Below, piece after piece: positions 1-6,159 of a stretch of DNA of 9,870 nucleotides; position 1 is the stretch's first letter; every line of letters begins with the position of its first letter. Source of the stretch: JAFARZ01 sp035651595. Lineage in GTDB: Bacteria > Actinomycetota > Actinomycetes > Streptosporangiales > Streptosporangiaceae. The stretch spans positions 1-9,870 of the forward strand of contig DASRFJ010000224.1 of assembly GCA_035651595.1 (NCBI GenBank), in the 5' to 3' direction. Both the position numbers and the translations under genes were made by a program. The notes beneath the pieces are model-generated. The model made no database searches. It worked only from the letters and a program-made list of their open reading frames with translations, and had not been told where the DNA came from.

Positions 1-323
1 GCGGCGGTGCGGAGCTGGAGGATGCGGGCGGTGCCGGCCAGGACGGTGAGCAGGATGCCGCCGATCGCGGCGAACAGCAGCGCGATGCCGACCTGCATCC
101 GTGCGTGGAAGCCGAGGTAGGAAATGTCAACGTGCTGGTCGTTCTGCAAAATAAAAATGAGCAGGAAGATGACGATGATGGCAAAGCACCCTATGGCGAT
201 CCAGAGTCCGCTGATCCGGGTGCGGTGAACGACCCGCGCTGGCCGCTGTGCTGGCTGGCCCGGCTGCGTCGGCGGGGCTTCTGGCGCAGGCTCGGGAGCA
301 GGTGTTTGCTCCGGGACACTCAT
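1..323 (-). CDS. LapA-domain (DUF1049-like) membrane protein, truncated by the window edge
   Basis: This is a small integral membrane protein of the LapA-domain family; in actinomycetes its role is not defined. The 107 visible residues start MSVPEQTP and run through a Pro/Ala-rich cytoplasmic stretch to about residue 33. A first membrane helix spans about 40-59, followed by the family-typical segment ILQNDQHVDISYLGF (58-72), and a second helix spans about 79-98. It ends in ARILQLR as the window closes, so the C-terminus is missing. The ATG at 323 is chosen because AGGAG lies six bases upstream. The gene begins 38 bases after the response regulator stop on the same strand, so it may be cotranscribed with the two-component system. 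The ribosome binding site sits in a small hairpin (330-343). Family assignment is fairly sure; function is open. Confidence 0.82.
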   Translation of the reverse strand, partial: MSVPEQTPAPEPAPEAPPTQPGQPAQRPARVVHRTRISGLWIAIGCFAIIVIFLLIFILQNDQHVDISYLGFHARMQVGIALLFAAIGGILLTVLAGTARILQLRTA

Positions 324-329
324 AGCCCA

Positions 330-343
330 CTCCTGCCCAGGAG
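330..343 (-). promoter_or_regulatory. Shine-Dalgarno of the LapA-domain gene within a short hairpin
   Basis: On the minus strand this reads CTCCTGGGCAGGAG. The AGGAG is the ribosome binding site for the ATG at 323 (six-base spacer). It can pair with the preceding CTCCT across a four-base GGGC loop. Whether this weak stem limits translation is inference; the complementarity is seen directly. Confidence 0.45.
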
Positions 344-361
344 CGCCGCGGTTATGCCTGG

Positions 362-1006
362 TTAACCGCCCAGATAGGCGAGCACGGCGAGGACCCGGCG
401 GTTGTCGTCGTCGGAAGGCTGAAGGTCGAGCTTGAGGAAGATGGACGCGGTGTGCTTGGCGACGGCGCGTTCGGTGATCACCATGCGCTGGGCGATAGCG
501 GCATTCGACCTGCCCTCCGCCATCAGCGCGAGCACCTCGCGCTCGCGCGGGCTGAGCGCGGACAGGCTGCCGTCGCCGGTGTTGCGAGCAAGCAAACGGG
601 AGATCACCTCCGGGTCCATCGCGGTGCCGCCGTCCGCGACCCGGCGGACCGCGTCGACGAACTGGGCGCTGTCGAACACCCGGTCCTTCAGCAGATAGCC
701 GATTCCGCCCGTGCCGCCGGCGAGCAGTTCGCGCGCGTAGAGCTGCTCCACGTACTGGGATAGCACGAGGACCGGCAGGCCCGGGATCTCCTTGCGTGCT
801 TGCAGGGCGGCGCGCAGGCCTTCGTCGGTAAAGGTGGGCGGCAGGCGGACGTCGACGATGGCCACGTCGGGCTTGTCGCCGCGGATCGCGGCGAGCAGGT
901 CATCCCCGTTGTCGACCGCGGCGCTTATCGCCAGGCCGTGCGCCTCCAGCATGCGGGTGAGACCGTCCCTGAGCAGGAACAAGTCTTCGGCTATGGCAAC
1001 TCGCAC
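362..1006 (-). CDS. NarL/LuxR-family response regulator
   Basis: A cytoplasmic DNA-binding response regulator of 214 residues, the usual NarL-class length. The receiver domain (about 1-120) shows the acidic pocket E7-D8, phospho-acceptor D52 in VAIVDVRLPP, S83 in VLVLSQY and the conserved K107 in YLLKDRV. A LuxR-type helix-turn-helix occupies about 148-195, with LSPREREVLALMAEG followed by the recognition helix ERAVAKHTASIF. The GTG at 1006 (VRVAIAEDLFLL) is chosen because GGAG lies five bases upstream and the receiver fold begins there. The open frame continues further upstream only as an off-frame reading of the kinase gene. The start overlaps the kinase stop by 16 bases, so the two are probably translationally coupled and form one phosphorelay. 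The target promoter is unknown; palindromes at 2589-2688 are candidates. Confidence 0.93.
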   Translation of the reverse strand: MRVAIAEDLFLLRDGLTRMLEAHGLAISAAVDNGDDLLAAIRGDKPDVAIVDVRLPPTFTDEGLRAALQARKEIPGLPVLVLSQYVEQLYARELLAGGTGGIGYLLKDRVFDSAQFVDAVRRVADGGTAMDPEVISRLLARNTGDGSLSALSPREREVLALMAEGRSNAAIAQRMVITERAVAKHTASIFLKLDLQPSDDDNRRVLAVLAYLGG

Positions 1007-2322
1007 GGGATCTCCAACGTCACCGCGGTGGGCCCGCCGGGCGGGCTGCTGATGGCGAGCACGCCGTCGAAGGCGGCGAGCCTTCGTTCGATGCCGCGCA
1101 GGCCGCTGCCGTGGGCCGGATCGGCGCCACCGTGGCCGTCGTCGGTCACGCTGATCTTCAGCATGGCGTCGGCGTGCCTGATGTCGACCCACGCCTGGCT
1201 GCCCTGGGCGTGCTTGGTCACGTTCGCGAGCAGCTCGCTGACCGCGAAGTACGCGGCGGACTCCACCGGCGCCTGGGGGCGGCCGGTCAGGTCGCTGGCC
1301 AGGTGCACCTTGACGGGGGTGTCCAGCGCGAGGGCCTTGATCGCCTCCGCCAGCCCGCGGTCGGCGAGAACCGGCGGGTGGATGCCGCGTACCAGGTTGC
1401 GCAGGTCGGCGAGGGCCTTCGCCGAGTTGTCGCGGGCCTCGAGCAGCAGGGCGCGGGCGGCTTTCGGGTCCTCGTCGATCAGCTGGCCGGCGGCGTCCAG
1501 CGTCATGCCCATCGCCACGAGGCGGGCCTGGGCTCCGTCGTGCAGGTCGCGCTCGATCCGCCGGATCTCCGCCGCGCCGGTGTCGATCGTCTCGGTCCTG
1601 GTCTGGGACAGGTGCTGCACGCGCCTGGCGAGTTCGGCGGCGTTGCTCGGGCTCAGGGTAGCCTTGGCGAGCAGGGCGTGGCCGCGGAGCAGGACCGGGG
1701 CGAAGCCGACGCCGGCCGCCATGATCAGCAGGCTGAGGACCAGCCATTCGAACTGGTCGCCGCCCAGCGGACCCGCGGCACCGGCGAACGGGCCGCCGCC
1801 GAGTACACGTCTGGTGACGCCGAGGAAGCCGAGCAGGGTCAGCGCCGCGGGAGCGGCCGCCAGGAACACGCCGGCCAGTCCGTTCGTCACCATCCAGAGC
1901 AGGTCCCGCCCGGTCGCCGGGTCGGTCAGCTGCCAGCTGAGCCTGGCTCGGATGCCGCGCTGATGCGGTCGTGGCCGGTAGGCGGCAGCAATCGGGATGC
2001 CGCACCAGTCGGCGGCCAGCCGCCGGGTCGCGTTCGCCAGGCCGCGCATCATCGTCAAGATCGCGGTGAGCAGCAACGGGACCACGGTTGCCAGGGCCAG
2101 CACGGCGAGCCCGAACAGCACGAACCTTTGCGTCCTGCCCTCCCACGAGGGGCCGGCCACCGCGAAGCCCGCGAGGAACGCGGGACCCGCGATCGACAGC
2201 AGCAGCAAGGCAAACGAGCCGAGCCCGGCCAAGGCGATCACGACAAGGCTCGCGCCGTGGGTGGCCGCCACCACGCCCTGAGTCGCCCGTGCGCGCGGCG
2301 ATGTCCGGTGCCCTGGGTCCAT
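991..2322 (-). CDS. Sensor histidine kinase (PF13796-like sensor, HisKA_3, HATPase)
   Basis: A membrane sensor kinase of 443 residues that would autophosphorylate and pass phosphate to the overlapping NarL-type regulator. Four hydrophobic segments lie at about 22-56, 66-92, 142-168 and 191-212. The stretch LTDPATGRDLLWM (132-144) is typical of the PF13796 sensor found in actinobacterial kinases. The HisKA_3 dimerisation helix carries the phospho-acceptor H261 in ERDLHDGAQ. The ATPase domain has an N-box (SELLANVTKH, about 362-371), a G1 box (DDGHGG, 394-399) and a G2 box (GSGLRGIERR, 405-414). The ATG at 2322 is preferred because GGGAGGT lies six bases upstream. The same frame extends to an ATG at 2355, which overlaps the stop of the upstream kinase remnant as ATGA but has no visible ribosome binding site. 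The ligand is unknown. Confidence 0.93.
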   Translation of the reverse strand: MDPGHRTSPRARATQGVVAATHGASLVVIALAGLGSFALLLLSIAGPAFLAGFAVAGPSWEGRTQRFVLFGLAVLALATVVPLLLTAILTMMRGLANATRRLAADWCGIPIAAAYRPRPHQRGIRARLSWQLTDPATGRDLLWMVTNGLAGVFLAAAPAALTLLGFLGVTRRVLGGGPFAGAAGPLGGDQFEWLVLSLLIMAAGVGFAPVLLRGHALLAKATLSPSNAAELARRVQHLSQTRTETIDTGAAEIRRIERDLHDGAQARLVAMGMTLDAAGQLIDEDPKAARALLLEARDNSAKALADLRNLVRGIHPPVLADRGLAEAIKALALDTPVKVHLASDLTGRPQAPVESAAYFAVSELLANVTKHAQGSQAWVDIRHADAMLKISVTDDGHGGADPAHGSGLRGIERRLAAFDGVLAISSPPGGPTAVTLEIPCELP

Positions 2323-2351
2323 GTGCTCACCTCCCTTGTTCATTGTGCTGT

Positions 2352-2591
2352 TCATTGCGGGGTGCCCAGCTCACAGGGGAGCTCCAGGGTGACAGCGGTC
2401 GGGGCGCCCGGCGGGCTGGAGACGGCGATTAGCCCGTCGAACGCGGCGAGTCTTCTTTCGATGCCGCGCAGTCCGGACCCGGCGGCGGGTGCCGCGAAGA
2501 CCGACAGCGCCGCGCTCCTGGCCATCGAGACGACGCTTCCCCCGATGCCGGGACAGCCCGTCCCGCTCCGCCGGTCATGTCCTGCCTCCAC
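2352..2591 (-). pseudogene. Remnant of a second histidine kinase (C-terminal end only)
   Basis: The open frame of 79 codons (GTG at 2591) ends in a near copy of the C-terminus of the adjacent kinase. From GSGLRGIERRLAAFDG to the end, 33 of 39 aligned residues match by my hand count, and most changes are conservative. The copy contains the G2 box and last strands of the ATPase domain but no phospho-acceptor histidine, N-box or G1 box. The first 40 or so residues do not resemble a kinase, so it cannot be a working kinase. The simplest reading is a tandem kinase duplication, or an older neighbour, of which only the tail survives. Its TGA overlaps an in-frame ATG of the intact kinase as ATGA (2352-2355). 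A short expressed ATP-lid peptide cannot be excluded but is less likely. Confidence 0.7.
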
Positions 2592-2619
2592 ACTGCTGGG
2601 ATGCCCTGAATTCAGTGTG
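2589..2619. repeat. Inverted repeat CACACTG-N17-CAGTGTG
   Basis: Seven-base perfect arms (2589-2595 and 2613-2619) flank 17 bases. The right half also contains the ten-base palindrome CTGAATTCAG (2606-2615). It overlaps the start of the kinase-remnant frame. A dimeric regulator site is a possible role; nothing in the sequence identifies the protein. Confidence 0.5.
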
Positions 2620-2643
2620 ACGGACCTCGCGGTACAGCGCAGT

Positions 2644-2656
2644 GGTGCTAAGCACC
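2644..2656. promoter_or_regulatory. Perfect 13-base palindrome GGTGCT-A-AGCACC, possible operator
   Basis: Six-base arms surround a single central base, upstream of the kinase/regulator genes and seven bases from the next inverted repeat. The size and symmetry suit a dimeric helix-turn-helix protein. The encoded NarL-type regulator or the GntR protein are the local candidates. The symmetry is seen; the operator role is inferred. Confidence 0.4.
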
Positions 2657-2662
2657 GGTCCG

Positions 2663-2688
2663 CGGGGGTGTACCTGAATACACCCCCG
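2663..2688. repeat. Strong inverted repeat, ten-base arms around CCTGAA
   Basis: CGGGGGTGTA (2663-2672) and TACACCCCCG (2679-2688) are perfect complements with a six-base loop. Read on the minus strand it lies 63 bases past the gntR stop, so it could end that transcript, although no T-tract follows. Alternatively it is an operator for the downstream kinase operon. Both roles are inference. Confidence 0.5.
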
Positions 2689-2720
2689 GCGCGCTTTGAC
2701 CGGCTTCGGGTCAGGTTCGG

Positions 2721-2756
2721 GTCAGCCTTGGTCAGCCTTGGTCAGCCTTGGTCAGC
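2721..2756. repeat. Tandem 10-base repeat GTCAGCCTTG, three full copies plus partial
   Basis: Three identical copies occupy 2721-2750 and a fourth begins as GTCAGC (2751-2756). The last part runs into the gntR stop codon and the ten-base palindrome GTCAGCTGAC (2751-2760). Related GGGTCAG words precede the array (2708-2725). The period of one helical turn would present repeated sites on one DNA face. It may equally be simple slippage. Confidence 0.7.
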
Positions 2757-2979
2757 TGACGTGATATCCCAAGCCGGGTACCCGGTGGATGACGCCCTCT
2801 CCTTCGAGCAGGCGCAGCGCCTTTCCGGCCGTCTGCCTGGACAGTTCGTATTTCTCGCACAACTCGGAAATGGTAGGTACCCGGCTGCCCCTGCCGAATA
2901 CCCCATCGTCTATCTGGGAGCGGAGGGTTGCGGCAAGTCGCATATACAGCCGCGGGTCGGGCATTCCAGCGGTCGTCAT
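2752..2979 (-). CDS. Stand-alone GntR-type winged-helix regulator, 75 residues
   Basis: A small cytoplasmic transcription regulator consisting almost only of the GntR DNA-binding domain. LYMRLAATLRSQIDDG (11-26) is the first helix, SRVPTISELCEKYELS (32-47) holds the next helices, RQTAGKALRLLEGEG (48-62) is the recognition helix and start of the wing, and it ends VPGLGYHVS. There is no FCD, UTRA or other ligand-binding domain, against a usual length of about 230-250 residues. Such short forms are common in actinomycetes, so this need not be a truncation. The start at 2979 is supported by a TATTAT element six bases upstream, which suggests leaderless initiation; no ribosome binding site is visible. 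It is divergent from the transglycosylase gene and points towards the kinase region. Autoregulation through nearby repeats is possible. An alternative start is the ATG at 2964. Confidence 0.85.
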   Translation of the reverse strand: MTTAGMPDPRLYMRLAATLRSQIDDGVFGRGSRVPTISELCEKYELSRQTAGKALRLLEGEGVIHRVPGLGYHVS

Positions 2980-2985
2980 GTCTAG

Positions 2986-2991
2986 ATAATA
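2986..2991 (-). promoter_or_regulatory. Candidate -10 element for leaderless gntR
   Basis: On the minus strand TATTAT is followed by six bases and then the gntR ATG at 2979, so transcription would begin at or next to the start codon. This fits leaderless mRNAs, which are common in actinobacteria. No convincing -35 hexamer is seen at 16-18 bases. The remainder of the divergent spacer to 3118 shows no other clear signal. Confidence 0.5.
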
Positions 2992-3118
2992 GCTGATTGC
3001 TGTCGTAAATAGTCGACTAGGCTGCGGTTTCCCCTGCTAGCGAACACGGCTCGATGCACGTATGGTAACGATCTCGATCACGCACGGTAATTAACTCTGT
3101 GTCACGGGGGTTCTAGCG

Positions 3119-4030
3119 ATGGTCAGACGAGCCGTGCCGCTTGCCGTGGCGGTCGGCGGGATGATGCTGCTGATTCCGGTCCCGACGCAAGCCCTGGCCC
3201 AGTTGTCGCCGGCGGCCGGACCGTCGGCCGCGGCGCGGGCAGACATCCCGCCGCCCTACCTGACGCTCTACATCCGCGCCGCGCGCACCTGCCCGGGCCT
3301 GCCCTGGCAGGTGCTCGCCGCGATCGGATCGATCGAGTCGGATCATGGCCGGTCCGCCGCGCCGGGCGTGCACGCGCCAACCGGTCACGTCGGTCATGCC
3401 GGTTATGCCGGTTATGCCGGCCCAGAGGGGCCGATGCAATTCGAGCCCGCCACCTTCGCGGCATATGCGGTCCGGGCGGACCGGGCGCACGCGGTGAGCC
3501 CGTACAACCCGGCGGACGCGATCTACACCGCCGCACGGATGCTCTGCGCGACGGGCGCCCGGGGCGGGTCGCAGTCGGGCCTGTACCAGGCGATCTACGC
3601 CTACAACCACGCGGGCTGGTACGTGAACGCCGTGCTGAACCTGGCGGCGCGGTATTCGGGTCCCGCGGTGCGGCCGAAGCCGGGGACGCACCCGGGGCCG
3701 ACGGCGCGGTCGGAGCCTACGGCGCGGCCGGAGCCGACCGGGCCGAGGGGGCCGAGGGGGCCGAGGGCGGTGCGGTCAACGCCGCCGACGCGGTCACCGG
3801 CGACGGGATCGGCGAAGCCTCGCCCGCCGACGCACCCGGCGCCAGTTCAGCCGTCGCAGATCACCGGGACTACGTCCGGGCTGGGCACGCCTGGGACCGC
3901 GGCTCCCGCTGCCCCTTCGGCTCCTGGGGCTCCAGCGACCTCGGCGGGTTCGCTGGCGGACATCATTCCAACGACCGACGCATCCGGGAGTATGAGCCCG
4001 CGCGCCCCGCAGTCGCCCTCGACACCCTAG
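3119..4030 (+). CDS. Secreted lytic transglycosylase with Pro-rich C-terminal tail
   Basis: An exported peptidoglycan-cleaving enzyme of 303 residues in the SLT/MltB-like lytic transglycosylase group. A signal peptide covers about 1-27 (RR near the start, hydrophobic core, ALA before the likely cleavage). The catalytic domain runs about 47-180. It has the probable catalytic E73 in AAIGSIESDHG, the family motif GPMQFEPATF (104-113), NPADAIYTAARML (130-142) and AYNHAGWYV (161-169). C58 and C143 could form a disulfide. Between the active site and GPMQF lies an unusual GHVGHAGYAGYAG insert (89-101) encoded by 9-base tandem repeats. From about residue 182 the protein is a low-complexity Pro/Thr/Ala tail, likely disordered and wall-spanning. 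The ATG at 3119 has only a weak GGGGG upstream. The divergent gntR may or may not control it. Substrate bond and timing are unknown. Confidence 0.85.
   Translation: MVRRAVPLAVAVGGMMLLIPVPTQALAQLSPAAGPSAAARADIPPPYLTLYIRAARTCPGLPWQVLAAIGSIESDHGRSAAPGVHAPTGHVGHAGYAGYAGPEGPMQFEPATFAAYAVRADRAHAVSPYNPADAIYTAARMLCATGARGGSQSGLYQAIYAYNHAGWYVNAVLNLAARYSGPAVRPKPGTHPGPTARSEPTARPEPTGPRGPRGPRAVRSTPPTRSPATGSAKPRPPTHPAPVQPSQITGTTSGLGTPGTAAPAAPSAPGAPATSAGSLADIIPTTDASGSMSPRAPQSPSTP
3383..3418 (+). repeat. 9-base tandem repeats inside the transglycosylase gene
   Basis: Four units GGTCACGTC, GGTCATGCC, GGTTATGCC, GGTTATGCC follow one another in frame and encode GHV, GHA, GYA, GYA. The repeat sits between the catalytic glutamate and the GPMQF motif. 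It looks like slippage expansion of a surface loop and could vary in copy number between strains. Confidence 0.75.
3740..3766 (+). repeat. Three 9-base GGGCCGAGG repeats in the Pro-rich tail
   Basis: Three identical units encode GPRGPRGPR (residues 208-216) within the disordered tail. As with the other repeat in this gene, replication slippage is the likely origin and the copy number may vary. Confidence 0.7.
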
Positions 4031-4080
4031 CGAGGACATCGAGCGAAGGCACCGGGCGCGTTATGGCTACACGTGTCTTT

Positions 4081-4141
4081 GTACCCGTTCGTCGACGTCG
4101 GTGGGGTGTTACATGCCGGTTTGTCCCCGCCGTCCGGGTAC
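4081..4141. terminator. Nested stem-loop between convergent genes, possible bidirectional terminator
   Basis: The 179-base gap at 4031-4209 between the convergent transglycosylase and methyltransferase genes holds no gene. It contains outer arms GTACCCG (4081-4087) and CGGGTAC (4135-4141) enclosing inner arms CGGTGGGG (4099-4106) and CCCCGCCG (4125-4132, one G-U pair). The position between two converging transcripts suits termination. There is no T-tract and the inner loop is 18 bases, so this is tentative. Confidence 0.3.
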
Positions 4142-4209
4142 CAAGACAACTGTAGCGTTAAGGGTGTGGCGCGTGGTGCGCATGTTTCCCAATAGGGTCA
4201 GCGGGGCGG

Positions 4210-5004
4210 TTAGCGGCGGGCGGTGAACAGGATCATGCTGGCGTGTGTGCGGAAATCCAGCAGGTCCAGTCCGGCGCTGCCGAGCCAGGTGACCAGTTCG
4301 GCGGGCTGGAACGCACGGACGTTGAACGTCTCCTCGTGGCGCTGCTGGAAATATCGGTAGGCGGGCCGTTCGGCCTGCCGGAAGGTGAACACGGTGAACA
4401 CGCCACCGGGTCGCAGGCAGCGGCCAACCTCGTGCACGACCGCACGCGGGTCGGGCATCAGCTGCAGTGCGTTCGAGCAGTTGACCGCCCCCAGCGACCC
4501 GGTGCCGAACGGCAACTGGAGCGCAGTGCCGCGGACCACGCACAGCTCGGGCAGCTCGCGGCGGATCAACTCGATCATGGGCACGCTCAGGTCCAGACCG
4601 ACGAGCCTGGACGGGCCGACCTGCCGCGCGATCGTCCGCGTCCACCGGCCCGCCCCGCATCCCAGGTCCAGAACCAGGCCCGCGGCCGGACGCAGGTGCG
4701 CGCGGAGGTAGTCGTCCTCGTCTTCGGGCGTGAAGGCACGATCCCAGTTCGCGCCCATGATGTCGAGGAAGGCCGACCGCGTCTGCCGTTCGTAGCGCGG
4801 TACGTGCAGCGGATCCTGGAGGTAGAACGGGCCCAGCCCGGGCTTCATCCGTACGTCGGGTGCGAAGTCCAGGTAGCCGTCGGCGGCACAGTATACCCGC
4901 TGGCAGGACGGGCAGGCCAGGCCTTCGGAACTCACCCGAAGCGGCCCGAGGCAGTTCGGGCAGGCGAACGCGTCCCGGCAGTCTTCGGCGAGCATGTCAA
5001 GCAT
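4210..5004 (-). CDS. Class I SAM-dependent methyltransferase with N-terminal Zn-ribbon (Trm112-like)
   Basis: A cytoplasmic methyltransferase of 264 residues that transfers a methyl group from SAM; the acceptor is unknown. The N-terminal region has a four-cysteine knuckle, CPNC (15-18) and CPSC (31-34), followed by GYLDF (43-47), as in Trm112-like or RlmA-type N-termini. The Rossmann domain shows motif I DLGCGAGRW (113-121), the acidic residue D138 in LVGLDLS and a later CLRPGGVF segment typical of this superfamily. The ATG at 5004 overlaps the cupin gene stop by eight bases (ATGCTTGA); a second ATG lies at 4995. Neither has a strong ribosome binding site, so translational coupling to the cupin gene is likely. 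Candidates are an rRNA-type or a small-molecule methyltransferase. The cupin partner slightly favours the latter, which is inference. Confidence 0.88.
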   Translation of the reverse strand: MLDMLAEDCRDAFACPNCLGPLRVSSEGLACPSCQRVYCAADGYLDFAPDVRMKPGLGPFYLQDPLHVPRYERQTRSAFLDIMGANWDRAFTPEDEDDYLRAHLRPAAGLVLDLGCGAGRWTRTIARQVGPSRLVGLDLSVPMIELIRRELPELCVVRGTALQLPFGTGSLGAVNCSNALQLMPDPRAVVHEVGRCLRPGGVFTVFTFRQAERPAYRYFQQRHEETFNVRAFQPAELVTWLGSAGLDLLDFRTHASMILFTARR

Positions 5005-6097
5005 CGCGCAGCGCCGTTTCGACCGCGTGCTCGGCCTTGGCGCCCAGGTAGGCGAGCAGCGCCACGGTCTCCGAACGCCACAGCTCGCTCACCGTCTCCG
5101 CGGTCACCGGGAGCGCCGCCCGCCACCGCCGGTCGAGGTCGCGCTCGGCGGGGTCGAGCGTCCACATCGTCGGCGACGGCCAGACACGGCCTAGCTGCTC
5201 CACCGATCCGGGCTCGGTGAGGCAGCGCCGCAGCCGCCCGAGATCCGGCTCGGTCAGCAAAGTCACGCGCAGCGCGGACTCGATGGCGGCGGCGTCAGAA
5301 GGAAAGTGCGCGAGCAGGTAGGCCGCCGCCAGCGCGGTCGCTTCCGGCCAGTCCGGGCGGACGGCCGCGACCAGCGCCGGTACCCCGATCGGCAGGTCTC
5401 GCCCGGCGCGTTCGGCGAGAATGCCCAGCAGGATCAGCGAGCGGGCATGCACGGGATGCTCGGACAGGCGCGCGGCCGCAACCTCAGCTAGCCGCAGAGC
5501 CAGCGCGTCGACCACCGCATCGGCCAGCGGGCCCGCCGACGCCACCGCGTCTTCGATGACCCGGTACGCACCGGTGATCTCGTGGAGTGAGGGTGATACC
5601 AGAGCGACCCGCACAGCCGCCAGCGCCCCGCGGTCGGACGCATCGAACACCGTGGTGCCCAGCCGGGCAGCCGAGGCGGCCATGCGGACCGGATCGGTGT
5701 GCGGGTGGTCCGCGGGCGTGGGCAGCCGCTGCGCGGCCGCGGGCGGGCTGACCTCGCTGAAGAACCGTTCGAAGCCGCCCGGCGTAACGATCACGAGGTA
5801 ATGCGCCTGGTCGGAGACCACGGCGAAGTTGTGCGGCACACCCCTGGGCAGGAACGCGGCCTCGCCGGCGGTGACCGTAGCGGCACCGCCGCCGACGGTG
5901 TACTCGAGCGTCCCGTCGATGACGAACAGGGTCTCGTCTTCGCGCCGGTGCACATGCGGCGGCGTGGTGTAACCGCGGGCCGCGCGCTCCTCGATGACCG
6001 CCAGGGATCCGTTCGTGTCCTGCGCCGCCGCCCTGATCGTCAGCAAGCCGCCGAGGTGCCACCTGGCGCGGTCCGCGCCATCACCTGAACTAGGCAT
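4997..6097 (-). CDS. Cupin-domain protein with C-terminal all-helical domain
   Basis: A 366-residue cytoplasmic protein, no signal peptide. The N-terminal cupin (about 15-135) carries both cupin motifs. Motif 1 is GYTTPPHVHRREDE (42-55) with metal ligands H48, H50 and E55 and closing G62. Motif 2 is GEAAFLPRGVPHN (78-90) with ligand H89. All four expected ligands are present, so metal binding is likely; the reaction is not evident. Residues about 150-366 form an Ala/Leu-rich helical region, possibly HEAT-like, which I cannot assign to a family. The ATG at 6097 is chosen for the GGGAGG just upstream; an earlier in-frame ATG at 6160 would run into the divergent sigma promoter. The downstream methyltransferase overlaps by eight bases. 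The gene is divergent from the sigma factor and may share its control region. Confidence 0.83.
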   Translation of the reverse strand: MPSSGDGADRARWHLGGLLTIRAAAQDTNGSLAVIEERAARGYTTPPHVHRREDETLFVIDGTLEYTVGGGAATVTAGEAAFLPRGVPHNFAVVSDQAHYLVIVTPGGFERFFSEVSPPAAAQRLPTPADHPHTDPVRMAASAARLGTTVFDASDRGALAAVRVALVSPSLHEITGAYRVIEDAVASAGPLADAVVDALALRLAEVAAARLSEHPVHARSLILLGILAERAGRDLPIGVPALVAAVRPDWPEATALAAAYLLAHFPSDAAAIESALRVTLLTEPDLGRLRRCLTEPGSVEQLGRVWPSPTMWTLDPAERDLDRRWRAALPVTAETVSELWRSETVALLAYLGAKAEHAVETALRDA

Positions 6098-6104
6098 TGT
6101 CCCC

Positions 6105-6129
6105 CTCCCGAGCACTGACTCCCGAGCAC
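6105..6129. repeat. 11-base direct repeat upstream of the cupin gene
   Basis: CTCCCGAGCAC occurs at 6105-6115 and 6119-6129 with three bases between. On the minus strand the proximal copy supplies the cupin ribosome binding site (GGGAG) and the distal copy repeats it. It is either a short tandem duplication or a direct-repeat binding site in the divergent promoter. Confidence 0.6.
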
Positions 6130-6159
6130 GGAGCCGTCTGCCGTTAGTATCGCTGGTCA

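Noticed and set aside
1007..2146. N-terminal extension of the response regulator frame to a 594-residue protein
   Set aside because: The extra 380 codons are an Arg/Pro-rich off-frame reading of the kinase gene. The receiver domain begins at 1006, where a GTG with a good ribosome binding site is present.
2721..2756. CRISPR-like or attachment-site array
   Set aside because: Units are only 10 bases with no spacers, and there is no cas gene, integrase or tRNA nearby.
1111..2985. Long plus-strand open frame of about 620 codons
   Set aside because: It lies antisense to the kinase, its remnant and gntR, is rich in Arg/Gly/Gln without any domain, and is the mirror of high-GC third positions in the true genes.
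3000..3118. Possible c-di-AMP (ydaO-type) riboswitch before the transglycosylase, as known before some actinobacterial wall hydrolases
   Set aside because: The leader is too short and I could not find the conserved core or paired stems.
4031..4209. Small gene in the convergent gap
   Set aside because: No frame with a ribosome binding site and sensible composition; only a weak nested stem-loop is visible.
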